64,000 nt of DNA from Pisaster brevispinus (taxonomy: Eukaryota; Echinodermata; Asteroidea; Forcipulatida; Asteriidae), in contig JAMKCF010000007.1 in the NCBI GenBank assembly GCA_023634235.1, positions 7,325,630-7,389,629 of the forward strand. The letters run 5' to 3'. This document shows, in pieces, positions 25,387 through 36,699 of this stretch. Every line of letters starts with the position of its first letter. Positions within the stretch are counted from its first letter, which is position 1. Under the pieces are notes generated by a model. The model had not been told where the DNA came from. It saw only the letters and a list, made by a program, of their open reading frames with translations, and ran no database searches. The translations under genes and the position numbers were made by a program.

Positions 25387-28300
25387 AAAAATGATCACTG
25401 TACAGTACAGATTATCTTGAAAGGAATAGATTTCTCTACCTTATTAGCAGTAGTGAAAATATAAATTCTAGTCTTTGATGGGTTGCCATGCTCAGCTATG
25501 ATTTGAGCTAGATTAAAACCACCATCATCTTGCAGCAACTGTTGGTAGGTTCCGATGCCATTTATTTGGAAGTGATGTCTTGACCCCATAGGTGACTTTC
25601 CGTTTGGGAAAAAGGCTGCCACACCTTTATAACACAGCTCCTGGTAGCTGGCATTCTCTGCTACTTCAATACACCTTGTTCCCCCTCCTTTTGTCGTACG
25701 GACTCCCTTATGCTCAGTAAACTCACTTGCACGATGCATCCATCCAAATTGGACCCGTACATCACGTGAACGTTTGTTCTTTACTTTTCCATGGAGAGTA
25801 GTTTTACTTTTCTGTTGAAAATTTTGAAAAGATTAAGTTACATGTCTGAAGCAACAAAATTGGTGAAGTGAGTGGCCACTGACAATATGGGCAATTCACA
25901 ATACAGTGCGCAACCTAATAGTTTGCATGGGAGAGCCCATGCGTGCAATGCATCTTGGGGAAAAAGGCAAAAATTTTGTTGTAAACCAACCACAAACTAT
26001 CGACGATCAGCAGACGGTTGAGGTACAGAGAAGAGCAAGAGGTCATGACAGAGGTCATGACTGATACAGAATGACAGACACAATATGATCCAGCTGGTTC
26101 GTACTGGCTTGAAATTTCCTTTAAAGACGTGCAATTGTGTTCTGTGTTTATACAGCAAAGATTATGTTTTTTTCTTAGCATAATCTGATAATATAAAACC
26201 TTGGGCGCCAGGGTTTGGACATCAATTATTCCTTATTAATCAGTCAGTTTCGAGCATTAGACTGCAAGTTTCGGTGAAATTTTTGGGGACCAGTTGGTCC
26301 CAGGTACATTGCTTTAACATGCGGAGGAAACAAAATCGCGCACTTCAATGGTGCCAAAGGTTTGAATATGCACGAGACTTGCACAGTCTATCTCTGAAGT
26401 CTGAGAAACAATTTCTGCAAAAAACAGTTGATTATTTCAAGAAATTTACAGAATAACAAGGAGTATTTGAAGAGCAAACCCTGGTGCCCAATAATGTATG
26501 CAGCCATGAAATGTAAAATCATTTTAAAACAAGCCCTCATATCTAGGACATCAATTTAAATTGTACTCAAAAAGGAAAGGCTAACAGGCTACTGGTATGT
26601 GAATATTTTTTAGGTGGACCACTTCTTGGAAAAATAGCCTCTCTGTTTGGCAAACATAGATGGCGCACTATATTCTGAATCGCCGGTATTGGACAAAACA
26701 ACCTCGTAGTCATCAACCTTTTAAACATACCAATATTGAGATCACCAGTTGAAATACTCACCAACGATACCTCTAAGAAACAAGTTTACAAAATGAGCAG
26801 CAGAAACATGTTTCATTACAAAGAAATATATTGCCTTATTCAGGTGCGGATCCAGGATATTTTTTAAAGGGGGTGCACACCTAAAATTTGATGCATGTTG
26901 CAAGGGGTGTTGCAATATGATCCAATACATTACAAAACACTACATGAATATCGTATCGTTTATTACCATCCTTCTTCTGCATGCTTCAAATTAATTCAAT
27001 TCAATTCAAGACAACATCATTTCCATACTCTCATAAAAAATGCATAAAATAACAACGGAAGACAATGAAAACTTGTAATATAAGTGTATCAAAATGTACG
27101 CGCTGCCTCAGATGTATTTAACTTTCAGGAAATATTATCTGGGTCAAGACGGTGGTTTCCAGGGGTGAAATTTTGTATTAGATAACCAGGCGCCTGTTGT
27201 CTAATTTTTGAATTGGCTTCATGGAAGTGTAATAAACATGTGCAACAACAAACAAATTGTTTTTTTATTGCAGAAAGCTGCTTATTCACCCTTCCCCTTC
27301 TCTCTCCATTTTTCTTCTGCATTTTTTTAATTTTATTTTATTTTATTTTATTTTTTTTGTTTTTGTTTATTTGTTTATTTTTATTATTTGTTTTACTTTT
27401 TATTTTATTTATTTTTTAATTTAATTTTATTTTATTAGTATTTTTTTTAAATGTTTTTTTTGGGGGGCACGTGCCCCCTTGAGTGCTGTCAGTTGATTGT
27501 TAGTGAAAAATAAAACTGATACTTTTAATTACCTTCTTGGCAAACAAGTCGTCCAACCTGTCTCTAAGGCTCACTTGCCTCTTACTTGAACCTGTTCAAA
27601 AACAAACAGAAAAGATGCTGTTGAGATGCATACATGATTTTTCAGTGACACAATTACAGGTAGTTTGCTTTCATATGGTTGCACATAAAGATGCATGGGC
27701 TGTGCTTTGGCCAATTTGACCCGAAAATTTAAATTTAAATGTTAAATAGCTAATTTTAAACATCATAAAAAATTCTAAGCTTTCATTTTATACATTACAC
27801 GAACAAATCCACCAATGATTAGTGGTAGTTGATTCAAAACAGTTGACTGTCACTTGACTGTACACCTATTGTACAATGGGGATGTACACGTACATTGCAG
27901 TGTATTGCACGTGTTGTGTTTTTAAAAGGTGTTTTATTTCACGGTTCCTGGCCTTCAAAATTGAACCTAAAAATAATTTTTGTTACTATGGCTGGTACTC
28001 TTACCAAATTCCTTCACTCGTAAAATTAGAATTGTTTTCCCTTTCGACCGAAACACAGGCCATGCAACTTTAATGCTGTACTTAAAAGTACATGAGTATG
28101 AGCCTATTCCCATTCTCACACACTAACTCTAACATTAAAACAAGGTTTTACACAAAACAAGGTCTCCGCATTTATCAAGTAGTGCGGACATCACAAGAAA
28201 ACATTTCAGATGGGCAGTAATTGATGGCAGCAGCCTTCATTTAAGTTGTAACTGCATCCCAACATTGAATTGGGGGGGGGGGAGCAGCTTTCATTTAAAC

Positions 28301-31300
28301 ATTAACTGCATGACACATTATAAACTAAAGTCCTCAATTTTGTGCAATTTCCAAACATTCCTTTTCCATAAAAAAAGAACGCAGAACCACCCCTAAACAA
28401 AGTGATACATTTTGTTCATTTGATTTGGTCCTGCCCCGTATCGTTAGAATCAGTGGTTCTCTATTAATGTTACAAAACAGCTTGACTAATTACTCTCCTT
28501 ATTGTGGTTCATTAAAATTGGTCAATAGTGTGTTATTGCAAGAGTGACATTTCATGATATTGTCTAGTGAGGGCGTTATGCATTGAAAGTTTGGTAATGT
28601 CTCTGGTGCACAAGTGAACTTACATGCACAACAGTGTGGTAACCAATGCATGAGTGATAAATTATGTGTTGGGGTTGGTAGGGTTAACATGTGGTGAACT
28701 ATTCATTGAGCTATTAATATTTAACTGTTTAATTGTTAAACTGTATATAGCACCCTATCTTGTTGGTAACAAGTCATCACTTAGCATACATAATCTTGCC
28801 AACACTTGGCATACCAATTTGCATACAAGCTTTCCTTTTGATTTACAATGCCTTCACTACCACTTGAATTACTAATGTGTAGTTGTATAGTTTTGTCTAC
28901 AGTTCAAATCACAGAGTGAAGATCAATAAACCACTCCTACATTAGGCTCAATAAGTTATCCTTTCTCCATTTATATGGGATTCATCTAATAAGTTCAACA
29001 ACAGTATCTCCCATAAATGATTTGCCCTGGGCATCTCAATACAAGCGGACAAAGGCTATCTTGCAAACAATATAATCAATCTTTAGTACAGTAACAATTA
29101 GGAGGTGCAATAACCTTGTACACATACCTGTTGGAAGTTCCAAAGGCGGTGCTGTTGATGTACATGTAGGCCTACATGTACCACTGGTGGAAGGGGTATT
29201 CACTTGCACTGCAGATGAAAGACAAAATATTAAAAATACAACAAAATTCCTAAAAATCAGTGTAAAGCTTGTGTTAGCAACCATCATATTCATCCCTGTT
29301 CCCCACTTATTGGTGTGACACATACCACTCGAAGGTATGCATATAATTTTATGAAAGAAAATTACAGAATGGGGCTTTAGCAAGTTGACACTAAAACGAC
29401 TTTAATTATGATGGGAGTCGAAGGGTTGATGGTCCATATGTCAATGTAAAAATAGGTGAAACTGAAATCAAACTTCACTTTGTTAATAATCCCGAAGAAA
29501 TAATATTGTTAAACTTAAGCCCCAAAGTTGAACTATCTTGTCAAAATAATGTATTTGCTATTGACAGGCTTTCAGGTTAAAGGCAAAATTGAAAATGGAA
29601 GTACTATCAGGGAAAGAGGTTTAGGGCAGTTATAGGAAGGGATTGGGGAGGGGTAGCAGTCTCATGAAAAGGGGTCACTGACCCCTTTAAAAGGCAGTTT
29701 CAGAAAGGGCGAGTCCTAGAGGGCTTAGTGGGAAGCCCAAGGAAGCAGGGTTGACACAGTCTCACAGGTATAGACAATGGTTTGTGTAGTGGTGTCAATT
29801 ATGGGGTGTTAGGCAATTAGCTGATTTGACAATTGGTGAGCTTTTCACATCTACAGTGTTCAGGGTTCCAGTACTATATGTACTTCTGCCTCTCCCAAGA
29901 TAAAAAGATAAGCTCACAACTCATTTGTGCGTATTTAAAGGGACATACATGTGCCATCCTCGTTGGTCGTATTTTGGGCAATTTTAGGTTGTAATAAAGA
30001 CAAAGGCATGACTAGAAAGGCCTTCCAAAAGTAGAATATAATCATCAACAGCAACAACCATAAACTTTGCAGATTTTAAGTTATTTAGAAAGACTAAGGT
30101 CACGTGACTTTTCGGCTTCAAAAAAGTGAAACTGGAAAGTCACATGATCATTTAGCTAGTTGTATTTCCATCCATGTAATATTTTCATTACTAAACAAAA
30201 TAAAATTCAGATTGTTGGCAAATGTTCATGACTACACAACAAAAGTGGAAATGTATTCATATTGTGGATAAAAATTATAAATATAATGAAAATGCAAACT
30301 CCAAAGTTAAGTTCAAAGCGTCTGGGCAACGAATCAAGGCCCTGTGTGCATATAATGTGGGGCCATGGAGCTTAGCCAGTCAAAGAGCCCATTAGCAAAA
30401 AGCCTTCAACTCAAAGTGTTTTGCACAAAAAACTTAGTGATATGATTTGTTGAGAAGAGAAATAGATAAAATATTATCCTCAATTGAAACTATTTCTGAA
30501 TCAGGGATTTCCTTTACTCAAAATCTTTAGCTACCGAGCACCTGCCGTGTAAAAAAACCCACAAAATTCAGGCTAGCCCTGCGAGGCTAACAAAGTACAA
30601 ACTCCAAGGAACCGAGCCCCTATAGCCCCTAGAAGAGGACAAGGAAAGAAAAATAGGACAGGTAAAACAAATGACAAATGTACGTAATCGTGTACATTAA
30701 AAAGAATGATGAGGAAGGGCTGCCGAAGGGGAGTCAGTCGCACTGCAGAGAGATAGTCGTTCTGCAGGAGGGGGCGCTAATCTCTCTGCGCAGAGATACA
30801 TGTAGATAGTCCATCTGCGGAGAGATAGTTAGTCGCTCTGTGGGAGGGGGCGCTAAACACTCTGCGGTCTGCGGAGAGATCACTCTGCGGCGGGGATTTA
30901 GTCAATCTGCCGAGATGGGAAGTGGCCGCAGCCAGATAATTAACTCACTGCAATGAGTTGACAATCTGATTACAATGTCCCAGACAACGCACCTCTGACA
31001 TTAACCACCCTAGCAGGCAGCTTTCTCAAGGAGGTCAATGACTTCAAGTATCTTGGATCATGGGTCGGCTCCTCTGAGCGGGACATCTGCATTCGGAAAG
31101 CCCTTGCCTGGAAGGCTCTAAATGGAATAAAAGCAGTGTGGAACTCAAACATGTCAAGGAAGGTCAAGATTAGTTTCTTCCAGGCCACAGTGGAGTCCAT
31201 CCTGCTAAATGGCTGTGAGTGCTGGACCTTAACCCTGACCCTTCAGAAGTCCCTTGATGGGAGTTACACCAGAATGTTAAGGTGGTGCTCAATATCAACT

Positions 31301-34123
31301 GGAGAGATCATGTGTCCAATAAATCCCTGTATGGCATGTTACCACGGATCTCACAAAAGATTGCATACAGACGGATGGGCCTGAGCTGCCGACATGCCGA
31401 CTGGTTCTGTGGGAGCCAACTCAGTTATGGGGTGAGGCTGAGAGGCAGACAGAGAACAAGCTATGTCGGTGTCCTCAGATGTGATGCTTGTGTGGAGACC
31501 ACAACATCAGAGCTGTCTGCCTGCATATGGAATAGAGAGGATTGGATTCGTCGTAGGATGTCCTGCCTGCGGGCGACATAATATATAATACATATACAAT
31601 GTATCTGATTTGATTTTTGGATTAAAATTCTCTGTTTCCGTGAAAAGTTAAATATACTTTTACAGAATGTGTTTATTTATATCAGTTTGATGCCTTCTTT
31701 TCATTTTTAAACTTCTCAACTCTCAAAAATTTTCCGTAGTATATTTTCTCTGGGTTGTAGGGTAGTGTGTTTCTCCGTCACTGTTTATGTCTCAAAATTC
31801 TGTACAACATTGATAGATGATCGCATTGTACACTCACATGAGTCATGAGGGGTCCGTGAAGACGACATTACCTATGCACCTCATTTCCTGAGCAACAACA
31901 GGTACATTGAATTCCATGGGTGCCTGTACCAGCAGCATGGCTGACGGTTGCAATGGGCTGCAATGGCTTGATATGCGAATAATGTACTGTAGGTTGACCT
32001 TTGATCTCTTGTTTTTTCGATGACTTTTCGTTACTTAAAAGGACCATAGAGAGAAGACTGATTGAGTTACATTTTCTTACGAAAATGTTTACAAAGGTAT
32101 AATTGTGAAATTTTGAAGTCATGAAGTAAGTAATTTTTTGAAATTTGAGGATGGTATGTCCCTTTAAAACCCAACTTGAGGGCATGCCATCTGTTGATAC
32201 TTCCAAATAAAAAGAAATACATACATGTCCTTATTCTGAATCTGTCCAGGTGTGACACAGTGGTCACACCATGGCTATATAGCACGTACTCCAGGAAATC
32301 TGAGTCATACACTTCAAGAGACTGTCCGTCTCGAACATTCAGGACCTGTGGCAACAAAGGGGAATGAAATTTTACAAAATTACAAAATGTATTTTACCAG
32401 TACAGAAAAAAGTTATAAGGGTCATGACAAATACACCAGAATATCCAATACATATCTTACAACTTCCATACGACTGCTTTACGTTGATTGGGCAATTTGA
32501 ATTGATCATGTGTGATTAACAAATGATAATAAATGAAATGCGGAAAGTGAACGATTGATAGGCCTAACAAGTTTGGAAGTTGGCAGTCTTAGGGGAGTTA
32601 TTTGTGTTTTTTATGGAAATTATGCACTCAGTCAAGTTTGAAGTAATATCAAAGTTGCTTCCAACTCCTTTATATTTATACATCATGGTGTTTTTATTTG
32701 TAAAAGTGTTGAAAATGGGTAAATGTGATCACAAATCTTAACTAATCGCCATCAACGGCCATGGTGAAAATTGTTTGGATACACAGTTCCCCCGCCTCTG
32801 GCCTAAATCTAGCAGTGAAAATATTGAAACAATTTTTTTTCTTCAGACCAGTCTCGTAGTCGTAGGGTTTGCCTGTACAAAACCTCATGCGCACAGCCAC
32901 AGGGTGTCGAGTGTTGTCCGCAGGCCTTGCTATGGAATGCTTTCCAGAGAGAAAATGTGCAGCCAAACTAGACCCAGTAACTGGGGTGCTGTACTCCTTT
33001 TTTCAAAATGTTGACATCTTCGGTCGTATTAGCGCCCCAGCGAATTGTTGTAGGGATCGATTATCCGTCCCCCGACACACAGCTTGCCGCGATAGGCAAG
33101 GCACCCAACTAGCCAGGTATGAGAGATGGCTGTTTCGGGGGATGGATAATCTACAATTTGCTGGGGCGGTACTATACGACCTGTAGGATTATGCCTCTGC
33201 ACTGCACTGTTATTGTTATAGCGCCCTCAAGTGTTCACTATTAAAGAACATGTAAACATGCTACTGTAAGTGTTAGCAGACATCTTGGAAGTCAGTCTCT
33301 CATTTATTCCCGAATATTACAGACCGAAGATGCCAAAATTTTGAAAACGGAGTACAGCGCCCCAGTTACTGGGTCTACATCCTTGACAGCCAAACCAAAC
33401 CAGCCACTACACCAATAGACATTCTGCATGGGGGGATGAAATGAACATTATGAAGAGTCCAACCTTGACTATCTAATTGTATACACTAAAAAAGTATATA
33501 GTTGACACACAAACTGTTCGTAATTTTGTAACTTTTGGCCACCCACGACAACCAGAGCGGCTATTATTCTCGTTTGCCACAACTTGGTTCCCTGAGACCC
33601 AAGAATCAATTACTTACTCCCTGTCCAAAACAAGAATCAGGGAACCTTTGGTCAGGGAGGAACCAGACTAGACTTAGAAAAGTCCTCTAACATGTGTCTG
33701 ATGAGGTTCGAATCAGCATGCAGGCTGTTTATACCCGTGAACATGCCAAGTTCACGGGTCTAGCAGGCCATAAAGAACCATTTCCATGTGTAAACAACTG
33801 GAAAATGTTGTCCTGTCCATTCTTTTTACCTAAAAGAGGTTTAACCATTTTCAAAAAACGAGAACTACTCCATTGTTTCAGGCTCAATTATGACAGCCTG
33901 CACCCTGTGCATGCTTTAATTCTACCTCCATTCTTTGACTAGCTAAACATATATTAATACTTACATGTAACAAATCGTCTACAGGATTCACAAAGGTGAC
34001 TGCCTTTTCACCGTTGATTTTTTCAACCATTATTTTTACCCTTATGTCTTCCTGAACACGTTGGGGCTGGGAATTACCTTCCATATCCTTGCCCTTGTCG
34101 GGGGACTCATCCTGCGTGTCCAT
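20571..34123 (-). CDS. RING-finger protein (candidate E3 ubiquitin ligase) carried by the giant transposon, eleven exons
   Basis: Exons on minus: 34123-33965, 32345-32221, 31957-31872, 29208-29128, 27591-27533, 25811-25440, 23804-23673, 23427-23350, 22679-22641, 21401-21360, 20744-20571. All phases close, giving 448 residues. The exon 2 to 3 junction is the weak point: the stronger donor at 32225 breaks phase. Exon 6 (124 aa) holds an RVQFGWMHR and TTKGGGTR block recalled from lineage-expanded G2E3-like proteins of fish and invertebrates. Exons 7-10 are short, acidic or Pro/Ser-rich linkers; exons 9 and 10 both end in a PTG-x-PT motif and look duplicated. The last exon is a complete C3HC4 RING (C400, C403, C415, H417, C420, C423, C434, C437) with LPCGH and a short IAP-like tail. 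Role in transposition or host defence is unknown. Confidence 0.78.
20745..21359 (-). other. Last intron of the RING gene
   Basis: Bounded by donor ACT|GTAAGTATT and acceptor CTTTTTAATAG. No additional exon or repeat was recognised in it. Confidence 0.6.
24483..24834 (-). pseudogene. Penelope-like reverse transcriptase fragment
   Basis: Minus-strand translation includes LVSFDVDCLFTN followed by WLRYVDDTFDVWPH, the first aspartate region and the YVDD box of Penelope-like reverse transcriptases. The two blocks are too close, so an internal deletion is evident, and the rest drifts out of frame. It lies in RING-gene intron 6 and is dead. Confidence 0.7.
25275..25392. repeat. Simple repeats: C-run, A-runs, (AAT)n
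   Basis: A CCCCCCCCCC tract is followed by poly-A and about seven AAT units, then poly-A. Its position just after the donor of exon 25811-25440 on minus makes the intron start T-rich. No coding potential. Confidence 0.8.
26840..27480. repeat. Probable degenerate mobile-element remnant
   Basis: Bounded by GGTGCGGATCCAGGATATTT with AAAGGGGGTGCAC on the left and GGGGGGCACGTGCCCCCTTG on the right, motif pairs I recall from dispersed repeats of marine invertebrates. The interior is mostly (TTTTA)n and other low-complexity sequence. Family and exact ends are uncertain. Confidence 0.35.
29209..30960 (-). other. Part of RING-gene intron 3, mostly unremarkable
   Basis: No exon was supported. From about 30718 to 30915 there are irregular repeats of CTCTGCGGAGAGAT and GGAGGGGGCGCTAA. 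The rest is A+T-rich. Confidence 0.45.
30960..31582 (+). pseudogene. Non-LTR retrotransposon reverse transcriptase C-terminal fragment, frameshifted
   Basis: Plus-strand text DFKYLGSWVGSSERDI, then LNGCECWTLT and YTRMLR, is the conserved tail of a common invertebrate non-LTR reverse transcriptase. The frame shifts near 31275-31290, after which VLNINWRDHVSNKSLYG continues to a stop after CLRAT. It is 5'-truncated, with no intact domain. It sits antisense in intron 3 of the RING gene. Confidence 0.75.
32971..33375. mobile_element. Nested foldback MITE in RING-gene intron 1, TA duplication
   Basis: Ends GACCCAGTAACTGGGGTGCT and its complement are flanked by TA (32969-32970 and 33376-33377); the arms are about 55 bp and imperfect. 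A second inverted pair lies inside at about 33022-33074 and 33136-33181 (GTATTAGCGCCCCAGC against GCTGGGGCGGTACTA). This may be one element inside another or a single double hairpin. Confidence 0.65.
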
Positions 34124-34217
34124 AGTCAAGACTAGTGTAATATAGTACTAACTACACTAGTCAACCCGGCGCGGCGCGGCTATCGAGAGCGTGGTCACAT
34201 ACACACACGCACACAAC

Positions 34218-34740
34218 ACATCTTTCTGAGATACCGTATCACGGAAAGACGTCTTTCCTTGATACCTCATCCTAAAAAGATGTATTTCTGTGATAACTTA
34301 TCTTGGACAGATGTCTTTCTGTGATACCTTATCTTGGAAAGATGTCTTTCTGTGATACCTTATCTTGGAAAGATGTCTTTCTGTGATACCTTATCTTGGA
34401 AAGATGTCTTTCTGTGATACCTTATCTTGGAAAGATGTCTTTCTGTGATACCTTATCTTGGAAAGATGTCTTTCTATGATACCTTATCTTGGAAAGATGT
34501 CTTTATGTGATACTTTATCTTGGAAATATGTCTTTATGTGATACCTTTATCATGGAAAGATGTCTTTCTGTGATACCTTATCTTGGAAAGATGTCTTTCT
34601 GTGATACCTTATCTTGGAAAGATGTCTTTCTGTGATACCTTATCTTGGAAAGATGTCTTTCTGTGATACCTTATCATGAAAAGATGTCTTTCTGTGATAC
34701 CTTATCTTGGAAAGATGTCTTTCTGTGACACCTTATCTTG
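34218..34740 (-). repeat. Right subterminal 31-bp minisatellite array
   Basis: About 17 tandem 31-bp units. Read on plus, the core is GATACCTTATCTTGG followed by AAAGATGTCTTTCTGT; read on minus it begins GATAAGGTATCACAG. Period and core equal the left array but the other half of the unit differs. The array lies about 95 bp upstream of the RING-gene start codon, mirroring the integrase arrangement. Confidence 0.9.
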
Positions 34741-34745
34741 GCAAT

Positions 34746-34783
34746 AGTATTGCAGTAACAGGATGGTCATTTAAGCTTCCGTA
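34746..34783 (-). repeat. Right terminal inverted repeat of the giant transposon
   Basis: Reverse complement of 10645-10682 with one mismatch. It abuts the 31-bp array on its inner side and GTAATA on its outer side. Confidence 0.9.
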
Positions 34784-34789
34784 GTAATA
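34784..34789. repeat. 6-bp target-site duplication, right copy (GTAATA)
   Basis: Identical to 10639-10644 and followed by ACAATATCGTCGCC, the continuation of the satellite unit interrupted by the insertion. Confidence 0.85.
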
Positions 34790-36690
34790 ACAATATCGTC
34801 GCCAAAAAAACGAAAAACGTAAAATAAAGTCGCCGCCGAAAGTTTTCAGTCCCCTCAAAAGGAAGTCGCCACCGAAAATTTAGAAGTCGCAGCCAAAAAA
34901 TTAAGCTCCTCTAAAAAAGTCGCCGTAAAAATATCGTCACAAAAAACAAAATCGTAAAAAAGTCGCCGCCGAAAATTGTCGATCCCCCAAAAGAAAGTCG
35001 CCACCAAAAAAATAGAAGTCGCAGCCAAAAATGTAAGCTCCTCAAAAATAAGTCGCCGTTAAAATATCGTCGCCACAAAACAAAATCGCCGCGAAAAAAG
35101 AAACTCTTCTTTGAAAGTCGCCGCCAAACAAAACAGTCACAACCAAAAAACAACACCAAAAAGAAGTCGCTGCCCGAAAAAACCATTGCCAACTGAAGAA
35201 GTCGCGGCCGAAAAAGTTTCCGCCCAATAAAAAATTTCCGCCAAAAAGAACCTACCGCCCCTCAAAAATCGCCGCAAAAAAACAAAAAACTTTTACCGAA
35301 AAAAGTCGCCACCCCGATAAAGTCGCCCGTAAATACAAAGTGCCGACAAAAAAGTCACACCCCCAAAATACAAAAACAAAAGTCGCCGCCGAAAATTGTC
35401 AACCCCCAAAAAAGAGTCGCCGCCAAAATTAGAAGTCGCAGCCAAAAAATAAAGCTCCTCTAAAAAAGTCGTCATAATAATATCGTCGCCAAAAAAACAA
35501 ACATCGTAAAAAAAAAAACGCCGCCTAAAGTTGCCAATCCCCTCAAAAGGAAGTCGCCACCGAAAAAAAATTAAGCTCCTCTTAAAAAAGTCGCCGTAAA
35601 AATATCGTCACAAAAAAATTCGCCACCCCGTAAAAATGTCGCCGCCGAAATTTGTCGGTCAGCGCCGAAAAATAGAAGTCGCAGCCCAAAAATTCATCTT
35701 CTCTAAAAGAGTCGTCATAAAAATATCGTCGTCAAAAAACAAAATCGTAAAAAAGTCGCCGCCTAAAATCGTCGATCCCCCAAAAGGAAGTCGCCGCCGA
35801 AAAATTGGAAGTCGCAGCCAAACAATTCAGCTTCTCTTTAAAAGTCGCCGTTAAAATATCGTCACAAAAAATATCGCCACCGAAAAATTAGAAGAAGCAG
35901 CCAAAAAACTAAGCTCCTCTAAAAAAGTCGTCATAAAAATATCGTCGCCAAAATCGTAAAAAAATCGCCTTCGAAAATGGTCGATCCCCCAAAAGGAAGT
36001 CGCAGCCAAGAAATTAAGCTCCTACAAAAAAGTCCCCGTTAAAATATTGTCGCCAAAAAACAATTCGCCGCCCCGTAAAAAAAAGTCGCAGCCAAAAAAG
36101 TAAGTTCCCCTTCAAAAGTCACCGCCAAAAAAAAAACGCCTCCGAAAAAAAAAGGTTTGTCCGAAAAAAAATTTCGCCACCCCAATAAAGTCGCCCCGTG
36201 AATACGAAGTTTGCCGTTAAAAAGCCCCCCCCCCCTAAAAAAAAAATCGCTGCCGAAAATAGTCGATCCCCCCAAAAAAAGTCGCCGCCAAAAACATCGT
36301 CGCCGAAAAAAAAGTTTCACCGAAAAAAGTCGTAACCCCAATAAAGTCGCCCCGTAAATACGACATTTGCCGGCAAAATGTCCCCCCCCCCCCCGCCCAA
36401 TACAAAAACATCGCTGCGAAAATTGTCGACCCCCAAAAAAGAAGTCGCCGCCAACAGCATTGTCGCCGAAAAACAAAATAAAAAAAGTCGCCGATAAAAA
36501 TGCCGCCCTCAGAGTCGCCGCCGCCCAAAAAAGTCTACCGCCTCAAAAATGTTGGCCCCTTTAATAAAAGGGGGCCACCGAAAAGATCACTGCCCCACCA
36601 AAACATTTCGCCCCAAACAAATTATAAAAAGGCGCCGCCCAAAAAGTCGCCGAAAAAAATGACGCTGCGTAAATAAACAGTCGCCACCAA
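34790..36690 (+). repeat. GTCGCC/A-run satellite-like block, part 2
   Basis: Same A-run and GTCGCC-box units in the same orientation as 9361-10644. The stretch 35405-35560 spans an uninterrupted version of the insertion target: about 60 bases identical to the left flank, then a close match to the right flank. C-runs at about 36226-36236 and 36380-36395 mark the distal part. Not coding. Confidence 0.8.
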
Positions 36691-36699
36691 GGTCGAACC

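Larger units (their letters stand above)
10645..34783. mobile_element. Giant 24.1-kb DNA transposon with integrase and RING-finger genes
   Basis: Both borders are seen directly: 38-bp terminal inverted repeats with one mismatch, starting TACGGAAGCTTAAATGACC, and a flanking 6-bp direct repeat GTAATA. Inside each end is an array of 31-bp repeats in inverted orientation. Two spliced genes converge from the ends: a DDE integrase on plus near the left and an eleven-exon RING protein on minus starting near the right. A 6-bp duplication suits retroviral-type integrases; I recall it for the IS3EU superfamily and for Polintons. The protein resembles IS3-type transposases, and no DNA polymerase B, packaging ATPase or capsid gene was seen, so IS3EU-like is favoured. 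The element has collected several later insertions but both genes look intact. Confidence 0.85.

Noticed and set aside
34127..34129. RING-gene start at 34129
   Set aside because: The codon there is TTG; the first ATG is two codons later at 34123-34121.
10645..34783. Polinton/Maverick identity
   Set aside because: The 6-bp duplication fits, but no polymerase, packaging ATPase, protease or capsid frame was seen, and the integrase resembles IS3-type proteins more.
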